Source of the DNA: Halomontanus rarus
GTDB lineage: Archaea > Halobacteriota > Halobacteria > Halobacteriales > Natrialbaceae
Reading direction: 5' to 3'
Assembly: GCF_017357405.1 (NCBI RefSeq)
Contig: NZ_CP071597.1
Coordinates: forward strand, 2,418,001 to 2,482,000
DNA: 64,000 nt
Positions 27,087 through 35,803 of the stretch are shown piece by piece. Under the pieces are notes generated by a model that was given only the letters and a program-made list of their open reading frames with translations, ran no database searches and had not been told where the DNA came from. A program made the position numbers and the translations under genes. Positions within the stretch are counted from its first letter, which is position 1, and each line of letters begins with the position of its first letter.

Positions 27087-27121
27087 GCGAGAGCACTAAT
27101 CCACTATTGAGACGCGATAGC

Positions 27122-29011
27122 ATGACTAGAAACAGCCGGCACTCTCGGCGAGGTGCAGATAGTGGTAATCAACTTTCCCGGCGGCGGATGATACAGGGCG
27201 CTGGGGCAGTCACGTCCGTATTTATTGCGGGTTGTATCGGCGGTGACGACGAAGAACCGGACCCCGTCAACGGCAACGGCGGCAACGGCGGCAACGGTGG
27301 GAACGGCGGCAACGGTAGCGGTGGAAGCAACGCCGAGTTCCACACGTTCCTCCCCGGCGCGATGAAGGCCCAGGAACAGATCCAGAACCCGTGGGGTGCC
27401 AACCACCACGCTCTCGCGTGGGTCGTTCACCCCCACGTCGCCCGCTGGTCGACGAGCGCGGAGTTCAACACCGAAGAGACCCAGACGTTCGATCAGTTCA
27501 TTCCGACCGGTGTCGAGAGCCTCGATATCGACGAGGACGGCGGCGTCATTTCGCTCGACCTGTACGACGACTGGCAGTGGACCTCCGGCGACGAGGTCAC
27601 GGCCGACGACGTCCTGTTGAACCTCAAAATCTCCCAGCACGTCGCGGCTGGGGGGTCAGTGCTCTGGAATAACATCGATAACATATCCGCCGACGGCGAG
27701 AAAACCGTCGTCATCGAACTGGGTGACCTGAACACCGACTACGCGGCGAAACAGTTGTTCACCGAGGGCTTTCACCTCTCTCCGCCCCGCGAGGTCGACG
27801 GCGAGGAGACTGTCTTCGTCGAGTACCTCGAGCGATTGGAGGACGCCTCTGGCGAGGACGAACTCAACGAGATCGATCAGGAACTGAACGACGATCACGA
27901 CTGGCCGATCGACGAGACGGTCTCGTGCGGTGCTTGGGAGGTCGTCGAGGCGACCGAGACGGTCGCGGTGCTCGAGCCGAACGAGGGGTTCCACTCGCCG
28001 GTCGAGTTCTCCGCGCGCATCGAGAACTTCGACGCCGACGGCGGGCGCTCTCAGCCGATTTCGGCGGCGCTGTCGGGCAACATCGAGGCGGGACCGCTCC
28101 CCCAGCCCGAACACATCGAACAGATCCAGAGCGAGGAGAACATGGAGGTCGTCATCCGTTCGGGGACGGAGGTGCAGGGACTGGCGTTCAACTGGAACAC
28201 CGACGCCGACGGCGTTCCGGACGTCTACACGGACCCCCGTTTCCGACAGGGGATCGCCTACGTTCTCGACAACGAGAACATCAACCGGGCCCACCCGACC
28301 CGGACGTCCGTGATGAACCGCGCCGACGGCGTCTTCTTCGACGTCGAGAACATCCTGCCGAACGTCCACGATCAACTGCGGTCGTACGAGACTGACCACG
28401 AGCAGGCGACGGCGTTGCTCGAGGAGGCTGGGCTCTCCCAAGAGGGCGGCACGTGGCACTACGACGGCGAGCCGCTCGTCATCGAGCACATCTCGCCGAA
28501 CTACCACCACTGGCCGACGACGGGACAGGCGACCATCAACCAGCTCGACGAGTTCGGTTTCGAGACCGAGTTCCGCGTCGACGAGACCTTCGGGGACATC
28601 CTTTGGGGACGCTCGGACGACTCGTGGAACTCGCTGCGGACGCACACCGACGCCCTCTCACCGGTTTCCTATATGACGGAGATGTTCGGTGAGGACAGCA
28701 TGGTGTACTTCCCGGAGACGGTCGAGGTTCCCAAACCAGTCGGCGATTGGGAGGGCTCGATGGAAGAGGTCAACGTCCGCGAAGCCGTCGACGGACTGGC
28801 CCAGCTCACCGGTGAGGAGTACACTGAACAGATCGAGGAACTCGCCTGGGTCTACAACTACACGCTGCCGTCGATCCCGACAAACGTCGAGAACTGGGGC
28901 ATGATGTACTGGACGAACGACTGGGAGTGGCCGGCGAAGGACGATCCGCTGTGGGGAATCAACTACACCAACCGGTCGTTCATGTCCATTCCGGCGATGA
29001 GTCCGAAATAG
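27122..29011 (+). CDS. Family-5 solute-binding lipoprotein of an Opp/Dpp-type ABC importer
   Basis: This 629-residue extracellular binding protein has a Tat lipoprotein signal: SRRRMIQGAG and lipobox IAGC, then a Gly/Asn linker with repeated GGN units and a family-5 (peptide/nickel/oligosaccharide) binding fold. The ATG at 27122 gives a correct signal peptide; the upstream in-frame codons do not. Such proteins are labelled peptide-binding, but in thermophiles and haloarchaea members bind oligosaccharides. Lying back-to-back with GH3 beta-xylosidase in a xylan island, it probably binds xylo- or glucurono-xylo-oligosaccharides. First gene of a four-gene operon. Confidence 0.88.
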   Translation: MTRNSRHSRRGADSGNQLSRRRMIQGAGAVTSVFIAGCIGGDDEEPDPVNGNGGNGGNGGNGGNGSGGSNAEFHTFLPGAMKAQEQIQNPWGANHHALAWVVHPHVARWSTSAEFNTEETQTFDQFIPTGVESLDIDEDGGVISLDLYDDWQWTSGDEVTADDVLLNLKISQHVAAGGSVLWNNIDNISADGEKTVVIELGDLNTDYAAKQLFTEGFHLSPPREVDGEETVFVEYLERLEDASGEDELNEIDQELNDDHDWPIDETVSCGAWEVVEATETVAVLEPNEGFHSPVEFSARIENFDADGGRSQPISAALSGNIEAGPLPQPEHIEQIQSEENMEVVIRSGTEVQGLAFNWNTDADGVPDVYTDPRFRQGIAYVLDNENINRAHPTRTSVMNRADGVFFDVENILPNVHDQLRSYETDHEQATALLEEAGLSQEGGTWHYDGEPLVIEHISPNYHHWPTTGQATINQLDEFGFETEFRVDETFGDILWGRSDDSWNSLRTHTDALSPVSYMTEMFGEDSMVYFPETVEVPKPVGDWEGSMEEVNVREAVDGLAQLTGEEYTEQIEELAWVYNYTLPSIPTNVENWGMMYWTNDWEWPAKDDPLWGINYTNRSFMSIPAMSPK

Positions 29012-29159
29012 CGTCGCTCGGCGCCTCTATTACGCTCTCTATTCCATAGCACACACCGGAAGGCTGGCGACCTTTTTCGATTCCGTTCCTGATCGAACGA
29101 TAACGAATAATGTGTATAATCGATAGGCATAATAGGTGGTGGCCGTAAACAATGCACAG

Positions 29160-31319
29160 ATGTCTCAACAAGTGGTAGCGCAGGAGAACATTCTGGAACT
29201 CCGTGACGTCACGGTCTCCTTCGGGATGAACCGCGGGGTCTCGAAGGTGCTCGACGACGTCTCCATCGACATCCACCGCGGTGAAATCCTCGGTGTCGTC
29301 GGTGAGAGCGGGAGCGGAAAGTCGATGCTCGCGTCCGCACTGCTGGACGCGGTCGTCGACCCCGGTACCGTCGACGGTGAGGTCTCCTACCGGACGGACA
29401 GCGGTGAGACGGTCGATATCCTGGATCTCGAGGACGAGGAACTCCGCCAGCTGCGGTGGGAAGAGATCGCGATGGTCTTTCAGGGTGCGATGAGCTTCTT
29501 CAACCCGACGATGAAGATCCGTGGGCACTTCCTCGAGACCCTGAAAGCCCACGATCAGGACGTCGACGAGGGGATGGAACACGCTCGAGAGTTGCTCACG
29601 GACCTTCACTTGGAGCCCGACCGGGTCTTCGATACCTTCCCACACGAACTCTCCGGCGGGATGAAACAGCGCGCGCTGATCGCGTTGAGCCTGATCCTCG
29701 AGCCGAACGTGCTGGTGATGGACGAGCCGACGGCGGCGCTCGACTTGCTGATGCAGCGGTCGATCCTGACGCTCTTAGACGACCTTCAGGAGAAGTACGA
29801 CCTGACGATCGTCTTCATCACGCACGACCTGCCGCTGGTCAAAGACCTCTGCGACCGGATCGCCGTCATGTACGCCTTCGACGTCATGGAGGTGTTTCCC
29901 GCGGGCGACCTCTCGAACTCGACGCATCCGTACACGCGGTCGCTTCTCAACGCCGTGCCCAATCTGACGACCTCGCTCGACGAACTCCGGTCGATCGAGG
30001 GCTCGGCGCCGGATCCGGTCGATATCCCCTCGGGCTGTTCGTATCACCCGCGGTGTCCACTCTCGACCCCGGAGTGCGAACAGGAGGATCCGCCGCTCGA
30101 GGAGATCGCTCCCGATCAGGAGGTCGCCTGTTGGCACCACGAGAAGGTCGACGAGGAACTCCCGTTGGCCCTCGAGACGAGCGACGGCGGGAGCGCGGAA
30201 GTGTACGAGGGGAACCAGTCCGACGAGCCGGTCGTCGTCATGGACGATATCGAAGTTCACTTCGAGACGGACGATGGCGGGCTCCTGAGTCTCTTCGACG
30301 ACCCCGAAATCGTTCGTGCGGTCGACGGCGTCGACCTCGAGATCTACGAGAACGACGTCGTCGCGATCGTCGGCGAGAGCGGCTGCGGGAAGACGACGTT
30401 CGGCAAGACGGCCGTCGGGCTACAGGAGCCGACCGGCGGCTCCGTACGCTACCGCGGGCAGGATATCTGGGAGACCAAGCGAGGCGAGGGGACCGGTGAC
30501 CGTTCGTACGACGAGATCCGACGAGCCCTGCAGATCATCCACCAGGACCCGGGCAGTTCGCTCAATCCCAACCGGAAGGTTTCGTCGATCCTTCAGGTGC
30601 CGATGAAGAGCTGGCAGTCGGACCTCGACGTCGAAGACCGGAAAGCCCGGTTGTTGGCGATGCTCGAGGCCGCGGGGATGTCGCCGCCGGAGGACTACGC
30701 CGACCGCTACCCGCACCAGCTGTCGGGCGGGGAAAAACAGCGCGTCGCGCTCATTCGCGCGCTGTTGATGAATCCGGATCTCATACTCGCCGACGAGGCG
30801 GTCAGCGCGCTGGACGTCTCGATGCGCGTCGACATGATGGACCTGATGCTGACGCTTCAGGACCTGTTCGACACCTCGTACCTGTTCATCTCGCACAACC
30901 TCACCAACGCCCGGTATCTGGCCGGGCGGGCGGGCGGGCGAATCGCCGTGATGTACCTCGGCGAGATCATCGAGATCGGTCCCGCCGAGGAGATCGTCCA
31001 GAACCCACAGCACCCGTACACGCAGGCCTTACACTGGTCGACGACCGACCTCGATTCCAATTCCGAGGGCGAGGCCGACGAGTCGCCGATCCGGGCGATC
31101 GACGTTCCGGACCCGATCGATCCGCCGTCGGGCTGTCGGTTCCATCCGCGGTGTCCGGAGGCCCGCGAGGTGTGCGCGACCGAGAAACCGTCGCTCGACA
31201 GCGGGACGGATCACTGCACTGCCTGCTTCCGGGAGTATTCCGAAGACCACCCCTACTGGGATAGCGAGCCACTCGGAGAGGAGACGATCGGCGCACACGT
31301 GGGGGGTGAGTCGTCATGA
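29160..31319 (+). CDS. Fused dual ATPase of the Opp/Dpp-type importer
   Basis: A 719-residue protein in which a DppD-like and a DppF-like ATPase are joined. The first half has Walker A GESGSGKS, signature LSGGMKQR and Walker B VLVMDEPT; the second has GESGCGKT, LSGGEKQR and LILADEAVS. Each half ends with the Cys-rich oligopeptide-type tail: GCSYHPRCP and GCRFHPRCP. In the second transporter (58419-60737) the two ATPases are separate genes, so this is a true fusion. A GTG at 29136 is an alternative start. The stop overlaps the next ATG by 4 nt (ATGA), showing translational coupling. Confidence 0.92.
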   Translation: MSQQVVAQENILELRDVTVSFGMNRGVSKVLDDVSIDIHRGEILGVVGESGSGKSMLASALLDAVVDPGTVDGEVSYRTDSGETVDILDLEDEELRQLRWEEIAMVFQGAMSFFNPTMKIRGHFLETLKAHDQDVDEGMEHARELLTDLHLEPDRVFDTFPHELSGGMKQRALIALSLILEPNVLVMDEPTAALDLLMQRSILTLLDDLQEKYDLTIVFITHDLPLVKDLCDRIAVMYAFDVMEVFPAGDLSNSTHPYTRSLLNAVPNLTTSLDELRSIEGSAPDPVDIPSGCSYHPRCPLSTPECEQEDPPLEEIAPDQEVACWHHEKVDEELPLALETSDGGSAEVYEGNQSDEPVVVMDDIEVHFETDDGGLLSLFDDPEIVRAVDGVDLEIYENDVVAIVGESGCGKTTFGKTAVGLQEPTGGSVRYRGQDIWETKRGEGTGDRSYDEIRRALQIIHQDPGSSLNPNRKVSSILQVPMKSWQSDLDVEDRKARLLAMLEAAGMSPPEDYADRYPHQLSGGEKQRVALIRALLMNPDLILADEAVSALDVSMRVDMMDLMLTLQDLFDTSYLFISHNLTNARYLAGRAGGRIAVMYLGEIIEIGPAEEIVQNPQHPYTQALHWSTTDLDSNSEGEADESPIRAIDVPDPIDPPSGCRFHPRCPEAREVCATEKPSLDSGTDHCTACFREYSEDHPYWDSEPLGEETIGAHVGGESS

Positions 31320-32320
31320 ACGGCCGGTGGCTGCTCAAGCGTATCGGCATGTCGCTGCTCGTCGTCTGGTCGACGATTACGCTCACGTTCGCGCTCATCC
31401 GACTGATGCCGGGCAGTCCGATCTCGCGGATGCGGGCGGAACTCTACCAGCAGTACGGTGCGACGATGACCCAGGCGGAGATCGATCGACAGGTGCGGCT
31501 GTACCTGAACGTCCAGCCCGACGAACCGCTCTGGCAGCAGTACATCACGTATCTGCTCGATACGTTTCAGGGCGACCTCGGACACTCGTACGTACAGGGA
31601 ATCGAGGTGACGGTCATACTCGCGGACGTGCTCCCGTGGACGGTGCTCCTGCTCTCGATCGCGATCATGTTCCAGTACACTATCGGGATCCTGCTCGGCG
31701 CCTCGATGGCGTACGCGGAGGGGAGCCGCTTCGACTTCCTCTCGACGTCGGTGAGTACGTTCCTCGTCTCGGTTCCCTTCTACGTCTTCGCGTTCCTGCT
31801 GATCTTCTTCTTCGTCTTCCAGTGGGACCTCTTCCCGCAGGGCGGGAAGTACTCGACGGGCCTCGAGGCCGGTTCGTTGGCGTTCTACCGGAGCGTGCTG
31901 TATCACGCGACGCTGCCGATCGTGTCGCTGGTGATCACCGGCTTCGGCGGCATCGCGCTGAGTATGCGCGCCAACAGTATCCAGACGCTGGGATCCGACT
32001 ACATCCGCGGCGCGCAGTTGCGCGGGCTGTCGAACTTCCGGATCTCCTACCGGTACGTGGCCCGGAACGCGATCTTGCCGCTGTACACCGGTCTGCTCAT
32101 CCAGATCGGCTTCCTGTTCGGCGGCGCGGTCATCTTGGAGCAGATCTTCTCGTACCGAGGTATCGGGTACGTCCTGTTAGACGCGACGCTGTACCGCGAT
32201 TATCCGCTCATGATGGGGACGTTCATGGTCATCACGATCGCGGTCGTCGTCGGCGTCTTCGTCGCCGACCTGACCTACGGCAAACTCGATCCGCGGATCC
32301 AGACGGGTGATTCCCAATGA
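31316..32320 (+). CDS. ABC permease, DppB type
   Basis: This 334-residue integral membrane protein has the DppB layout: a first helix at once (RIGMSLLVVWSTITLTFALI), a long extracellular loop, then five more helices and the EAA-type loop RGAQLRGLSNFRISYRYVARN that contacts the ATPase. It overlaps both neighbours by ATGA, so the operon is tightly coupled. With the 32317 gene it forms the channel of the importer. Confidence 0.92.
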   Translation: MNGRWLLKRIGMSLLVVWSTITLTFALIRLMPGSPISRMRAELYQQYGATMTQAEIDRQVRLYLNVQPDEPLWQQYITYLLDTFQGDLGHSYVQGIEVTVILADVLPWTVLLLSIAIMFQYTIGILLGASMAYAEGSRFDFLSTSVSTFLVSVPFYVFAFLLIFFFVFQWDLFPQGGKYSTGLEAGSLAFYRSVLYHATLPIVSLVITGFGGIALSMRANSIQTLGSDYIRGAQLRGLSNFRISYRYVARNAILPLYTGLLIQIGFLFGGAVILEQIFSYRGIGYVLLDATLYRDYPLMMGTFMVITIAVVVGVFVADLTYGKLDPRIQTGDSQ

Positions 32321-33270
32321 GTGACGCATCAATCGAAAACGAGGACATCCCACTCGAAGTCGTATCGGACGTCGATCAGACCTGGCAAGACACCGTTCGA
32401 AGTCTCGTGAACGCGTACGTTCTGGTTCCGGGGCGGATCATGATCACCGACTACCGGGCGCTGCTCGGGTTCGGGATCGTCTTCGGCTACCTGTTCGTCG
32501 GGACCGTCGGCGTCTGGCTCATGGAGCCCACGACGATGTGGGACGGGGATCGGCTGGTGCAGTCGTTCGAGACCATGGCGCACCCGCTCGGCACCGATCC
32601 CCAGGGTCGCGACATACTGACGCTGCTGGTCTACGGGACGCGACCGATTTTGCTCATGATGCTCAGCGGCGGTCTCTTCATCATCACCATCGGAACCGCC
32701 ATCGGAACGGTCGCGGGGTTCTCCCGCGGTCGCCTCGACCAGATCCTCTCGATGATCACCGACGTCGCGCTGACGATTCCCGGCCTCCCGCTGGTCATCG
32801 TCCTCGCGGTAACGCTCAACCCGGAGAGTCCGGTCCTCATCGGGATCTTGCTCGCGATCAACGGCTGGGGCGGACTCGCCCGAAACCTGCGATCGCAGGT
32901 GCTCAGCATCCGCGAAGAGGATTACGTCGAGGCCGCTAAAGCGATGAACGTCTCGACCGGAAACGTCCTGCTCAAGGACGTCCTGCCGAACATGATGCCG
33001 TACATCCTCTACAACTTCATGAGTTCGATGCGGGGCGTACTGTTCGCCTCGGTCGGCCTCTACTACCTCGGCGTCCTGCCGTACTCCCAGGAGAACTGGG
33101 GCGTCCTCCTCGAGCAGGCGTACTCCGGCGGCGCGTTGACGACCTGGTCGATGTTCCACTGGATCTTCTGGCCCATCGTCGCGGTCGTCATCCTCTCGAT
33201 CGGGCTCATCCTGCTCTCCCAGTCGACGGATAAACTGTTCAATCCCCGTGTCCGGGCTCGCCACGAGTAG
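32317..33270 (+). CDS. ABC permease, DppC type
   Basis: A 317-residue membrane protein with a cytoplasmic N-terminus of about 50 residues, six helices and the EAA loop VEAAKAMNVSTGNVLLKDVLPN. GTDPQGRDILTLLVYG between the first helices is the DppC hallmark. It is the last gene of the importer operon and starts inside the stop of the DppB-type gene. Confidence 0.92.
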   Translation: MSDASIENEDIPLEVVSDVDQTWQDTVRSLVNAYVLVPGRIMITDYRALLGFGIVFGYLFVGTVGVWLMEPTTMWDGDRLVQSFETMAHPLGTDPQGRDILTLLVYGTRPILLMMLSGGLFIITIGTAIGTVAGFSRGRLDQILSMITDVALTIPGLPLVIVLAVTLNPESPVLIGILLAINGWGGLARNLRSQVLSIREEDYVEAAKAMNVSTGNVLLKDVLPNMMPYILYNFMSSMRGVLFASVGLYYLGVLPYSQENWGVLLEQAYSGGALTTWSMFHWIFWPIVAVVILSIGLILLSQSTDKLFNPRVRARHE

Positions 33271-33371
33271 CCCACGCTTCTTACCGCTTTTGCTCGGTTT
33301 CGGTCACTGTCCTACCACTCGAGTTCGACTTTCACACTCCACACCCCACACCCGTACTCACGTCGACGTCC

Positions 33372-33602
33372 TCACAGATCCCGGGACTTGCAGCGACGGA
33401 TGATACCGACCAGTACGATCGCGTTGATTCCCAGAATGACGAAATTCAGTCGAATCAGTGCTCGAGCGGTCGATCCGGGGTCCGCGACGCGCCACGAGAA
33501 TCCCATGAGGGCCAACAGTGCGACCGAAAGTGCGAGAAACATGTACGCCTGTGCCGAGAACAGGCAGACGAGATCCCAGAACCGATCTCGAGTCGTGCTC
33601 AT
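33372..33602 (-). CDS. Small membrane protein with two helices
   Basis: 76 residues with two clear hydrophobic segments, about 14-34 (LFSAQAYMFLALSVALLALMG) and 47-67 (LIRLNFVILGINAIVLVGII), and a positively charged end RRCKSRD. No known family is recognised. It is convergent with the importer operon. A TATA-like tagtatcgc lies about 20-29 nt upstream of the ATG. Palindromic site A lies 334 bp upstream. Might be an unrelated housekeeping membrane protein. Confidence 0.68.
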   Translation of the reverse strand: MSTTRDRFWDLVCLFSAQAYMFLALSVALLALMGFSWRVADPGSTARALIRLNFVILGINAIVLVGIIRRCKSRDL

Positions 33603-34200
33603 TGGTCTCTCTACAGACGCGCGATACTAGGTCGTTACGGTCGTCCCGGTTCGGATCCGAAATCTCTCCCGATGCGGCCGTCTTCGACGGCGAACCGTCC
33701 GCGCTCGAGGGTGGTCGTCGCGGCGGAACGCGACGTGACTCGAGTTCGGTCGTCCCCCATTTCGGCCGTTCGCATCCATCAGTATTGGACGAGACTCGAG
33801 CGGGTCGCTCCGGTTCTGGAACTCATCCTCCGATCCCGACTCTCCATAGTCCTCGATACTGCGCCGTCCGTGGCCGTTCGGCCGCGTATCGCACGTCGAA
33901 CCCAACGCGTCTCGGCTCCTGATCTCCATCAAAGTTTACAACCATATGAGTGTAATTGAAATGAATAATTATTTCGTTTGGTTCGGTCGTATTCGGGCCG
34001 TACTACCGGACCGAAGTGGTTACAAGGGTGACAGTTATTCCACCCTTTACCGATCGACGCACGTGTGATTACGAATAATTAATCTTCGTCATCACTATCT
34101 ATCGACGCTGCCTACACCTGCTCGATGGCGATCAATTCGCCGAACGGCATTCGCACGTACTATCGTATTCTAACTACTGATAACGAATGTCGTATTTCAG
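33603..34200. other. Intergenic region with AT-rich right half
   Basis: About 600 bp without a supported gene; the frame at 33627-33932 is Arg-rich and looks like noise. GC content drops sharply after about 33930, and palindromic site A begins this AT-rich half. The stretch to 34200 reaches the 3' end of the IclR gene. Confidence 0.55.
33936..33955. promoter_or_regulatory. Palindromic site TTACA-N10-TGTAA (site A)
   Basis: TTACAACCATATGAGTGTAA has perfect arms and the self-complementary core CATATG. It lies behind the IclR gene and 334 bp upstream of the small membrane protein. Confidence 0.62.
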
Positions 34201-34962
34201 CTAATAGTGGCGAAGTTGTAATTCGATGACGTTCGCCTTGTCCTGGAGTTCCTCGACCAGTTCGGACTCGATGCGAGCGTCGGTAAACCGGGAGGTCGGT
34301 CCGGACAGCGAAATCGACCCGACGACCGAGTCGTTTGCGAACACCGGGACGGCGACGGCCCGAATGTTCGCCCGTCGCTCCTCGTCCTCGAGGGCGTAGC
34401 CGTTCGCCCGTATCGACTCGAGTTCCGCGGCCAGCGCCTCTCGGTCCGTGATCGTTCGATCCGTCGCGTTCGGGAGCCCGTGCCGGTCGACGATCTCGTC
34501 GACGCGATCCGTCGGGAGGTGTGCGAGTATCGCTTTGCCGAGCGAAGTCCAGTGCATGTGCGTGAACTCCCCCGTGGGCGCTTTGTCGTAGATTCCCTCC
34601 TCGCCTTCGCGTTTGTAGAGCAGCACTCGCTTCCCGTCCTCCTCGACGCCCAGATTGGCGACCTCGCCCGTGGTCTCCGCCAGCAGGTCGATTTCGGAAA
34701 CCGCGACCTCGTAGACGTCGAACTGGCGACGCGTGTTCACGCCGTGGCTCAAAAACCGGAGACTCAATCGATACCGACCCGCTGACTTGGTGAGATATCC
34801 CGCCTCCTCCATCGTCTTCAGATAGATGTGTGCCGTGCTCGTCGGCAGGTCGAAGTCCGAAGCCAGTCGCGTCGGCGTGACACTCCCGACCTCTTCGACG
34901 TATCCAACGATCTTGAACGCCTTCGAAACCGACTTCAGCGAGCCATCCGCGTTCTCGGTCAT
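34201..34962 (-). CDS. IclR family transcriptional regulator
   Basis: A 253-residue regulator with an N-terminal winged helix-turn-helix (about 8-70: SVSKAFKIVGYVEEVGSVTPTRLA in part, then STAHIYLKTMEEAGYLTKS) and the C-terminal IclR effector domain (WTSLGKAILAHLP, AVPVFANDSVVGSISLSGPTSRF). It sits divergent from GH67 alpha-glucuronidase; the 841-bp spacer holds palindromic site B, and site A lies just behind the gene. Probably controls the GH67/xylanase block, sensing a uronate or xylose derivative; this is inference. The other IclR is at 54859. Confidence 0.9.
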   Translation of the reverse strand: MTENADGSLKSVSKAFKIVGYVEEVGSVTPTRLASDFDLPTSTAHIYLKTMEEAGYLTKSAGRYRLSLRFLSHGVNTRRQFDVYEVAVSEIDLLAETTGEVANLGVEEDGKRVLLYKREGEEGIYDKAPTGEFTHMHWTSLGKAILAHLPTDRVDEIVDRHGLPNATDRTITDREALAAELESIRANGYALEDEERRANIRAVAVPVFANDSVVGSISLSGPTSRFTDARIESELVEELQDKANVIELQLRHY

Positions 34963-35803
34963 AGCAGTCCGTAGCCGGTACCACTACTTAGTGATTGACG
35001 TCGGCACGTCCGTCCGGGCGACACACTTCCCTCCTCTCGAAACGGACGCCATGCTCTCGAATCGCCGGTGCCGTCGCCAGAACGGGGCGGGGTCGCCGAC
35101 GACATCCATCCAAGATGGCTGGATTCACCGACCACGGCTGACCGTCGTCGTCGGCTCGTCGTAATCGTCCCTCGGCGTCCGCTCACCCGAGAGCGTGTTC
35201 TCGTTCACCCGTGACTAGATGTCCCTATCGACACGAACACGGATGCAGTATTACAGAACGTTAGTCCGGTATCACGGTGACGACCCCGTCGACCGTCGTA
35301 TCAACGCCGGCTTCGGCGCCCTCGAATAATTACATACATACGATTGTAACCTTCCATCTATCGATCGGTTCTCGAGGTGGACCGAAGGCGGTGGACTGTT
35401 GGGTTCGGATCGGCGTCGTCTCCGTGTTTCTGGGTTGGATCACTCGACCACCTGACCGTCTCTCCGGATCGATCGCTTCGTCGACACTCGGTCTTGGCGC
35501 TCGAGATCCTCTCCAGTTCTATTCTCTGTAACGAGAGTATCGTTCTTTATTTCTACTTCTCTGGTTTCCGGGTTGGCTCCGGTCGACCGCGCGTATCGAC
35601 AGCGGATCGCGTTCGTGGTCTCCGCCGAATTCCGGTCGACGCGCTCGGTGTCGCCCGGTCGGTCGAACTCCGGTCGGTCGCCCACACGACGACGCGTCGA
35701 AGGATTGGCGTTCAATCCCACGTGGTTGGACGACCGGCGGTCGTCGTCCCGAAACCTCGCCGACCGTCAACGCTTTCAAGCCCGCCAATCAACCCGGTTT
35801 CAC
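34963..35803. other. Long divergent spacer between IclR and GH67
   Basis: These 841 bp carry no convincing gene. Palindromic site B (35330-35349) lies near the middle in an AT-rich island. In-frame extension of GH67 upstream to 35573 is Arg/Ser-rich and unlike the protein, so it is regarded as untranslated. Confidence 0.55.
35330..35349. promoter_or_regulatory. Palindromic site TTACA-N10-TGTAA (site B)
   Basis: TTACATACATACGATTGTAA has perfect arms and core CATACG. It lies 368 bp upstream of the IclR ATG and 454 bp upstream of the GH67 ATG. The TAACCTTC that ends and follows it resembles the flank of site C. Confidence 0.65.

Larger units (their letters stand above)
26484..27121. other. Divergent control region between GH3 and importer
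   Basis: This 638-bp region has no credible gene. It holds palindromic site D (26777-26796), a 12-bp palindrome GATAGTACTATC at 26887-26898, the inverted repeat GGGTT-TCG-AACCC at 27062-27074 and a TATA box at 27079-27086, just before the importer operon. The density of palindromes marks it as a regulatory region. Confidence 0.6.

Noticed and set aside
26803..27099. A 98-codon frame between GH3 and the binding-protein gene
   Set aside because: It runs through the promoter region with site-like repeats, has no domain and untypical codon use.
33627..33932. A 101-codon minus-strand frame next to palindromic site A
   Set aside because: It is Arg-rich, has no motif and poor codon use, and begins with TTG/ATG inside a spacer. 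It is not supported as a gene.
35573..35803. An N-terminal extension of GH67 by 77 residues
   Set aside because: The extension is Arg/Ser-rich and non-homologous; the ATG at 35804 gives the usual family length.
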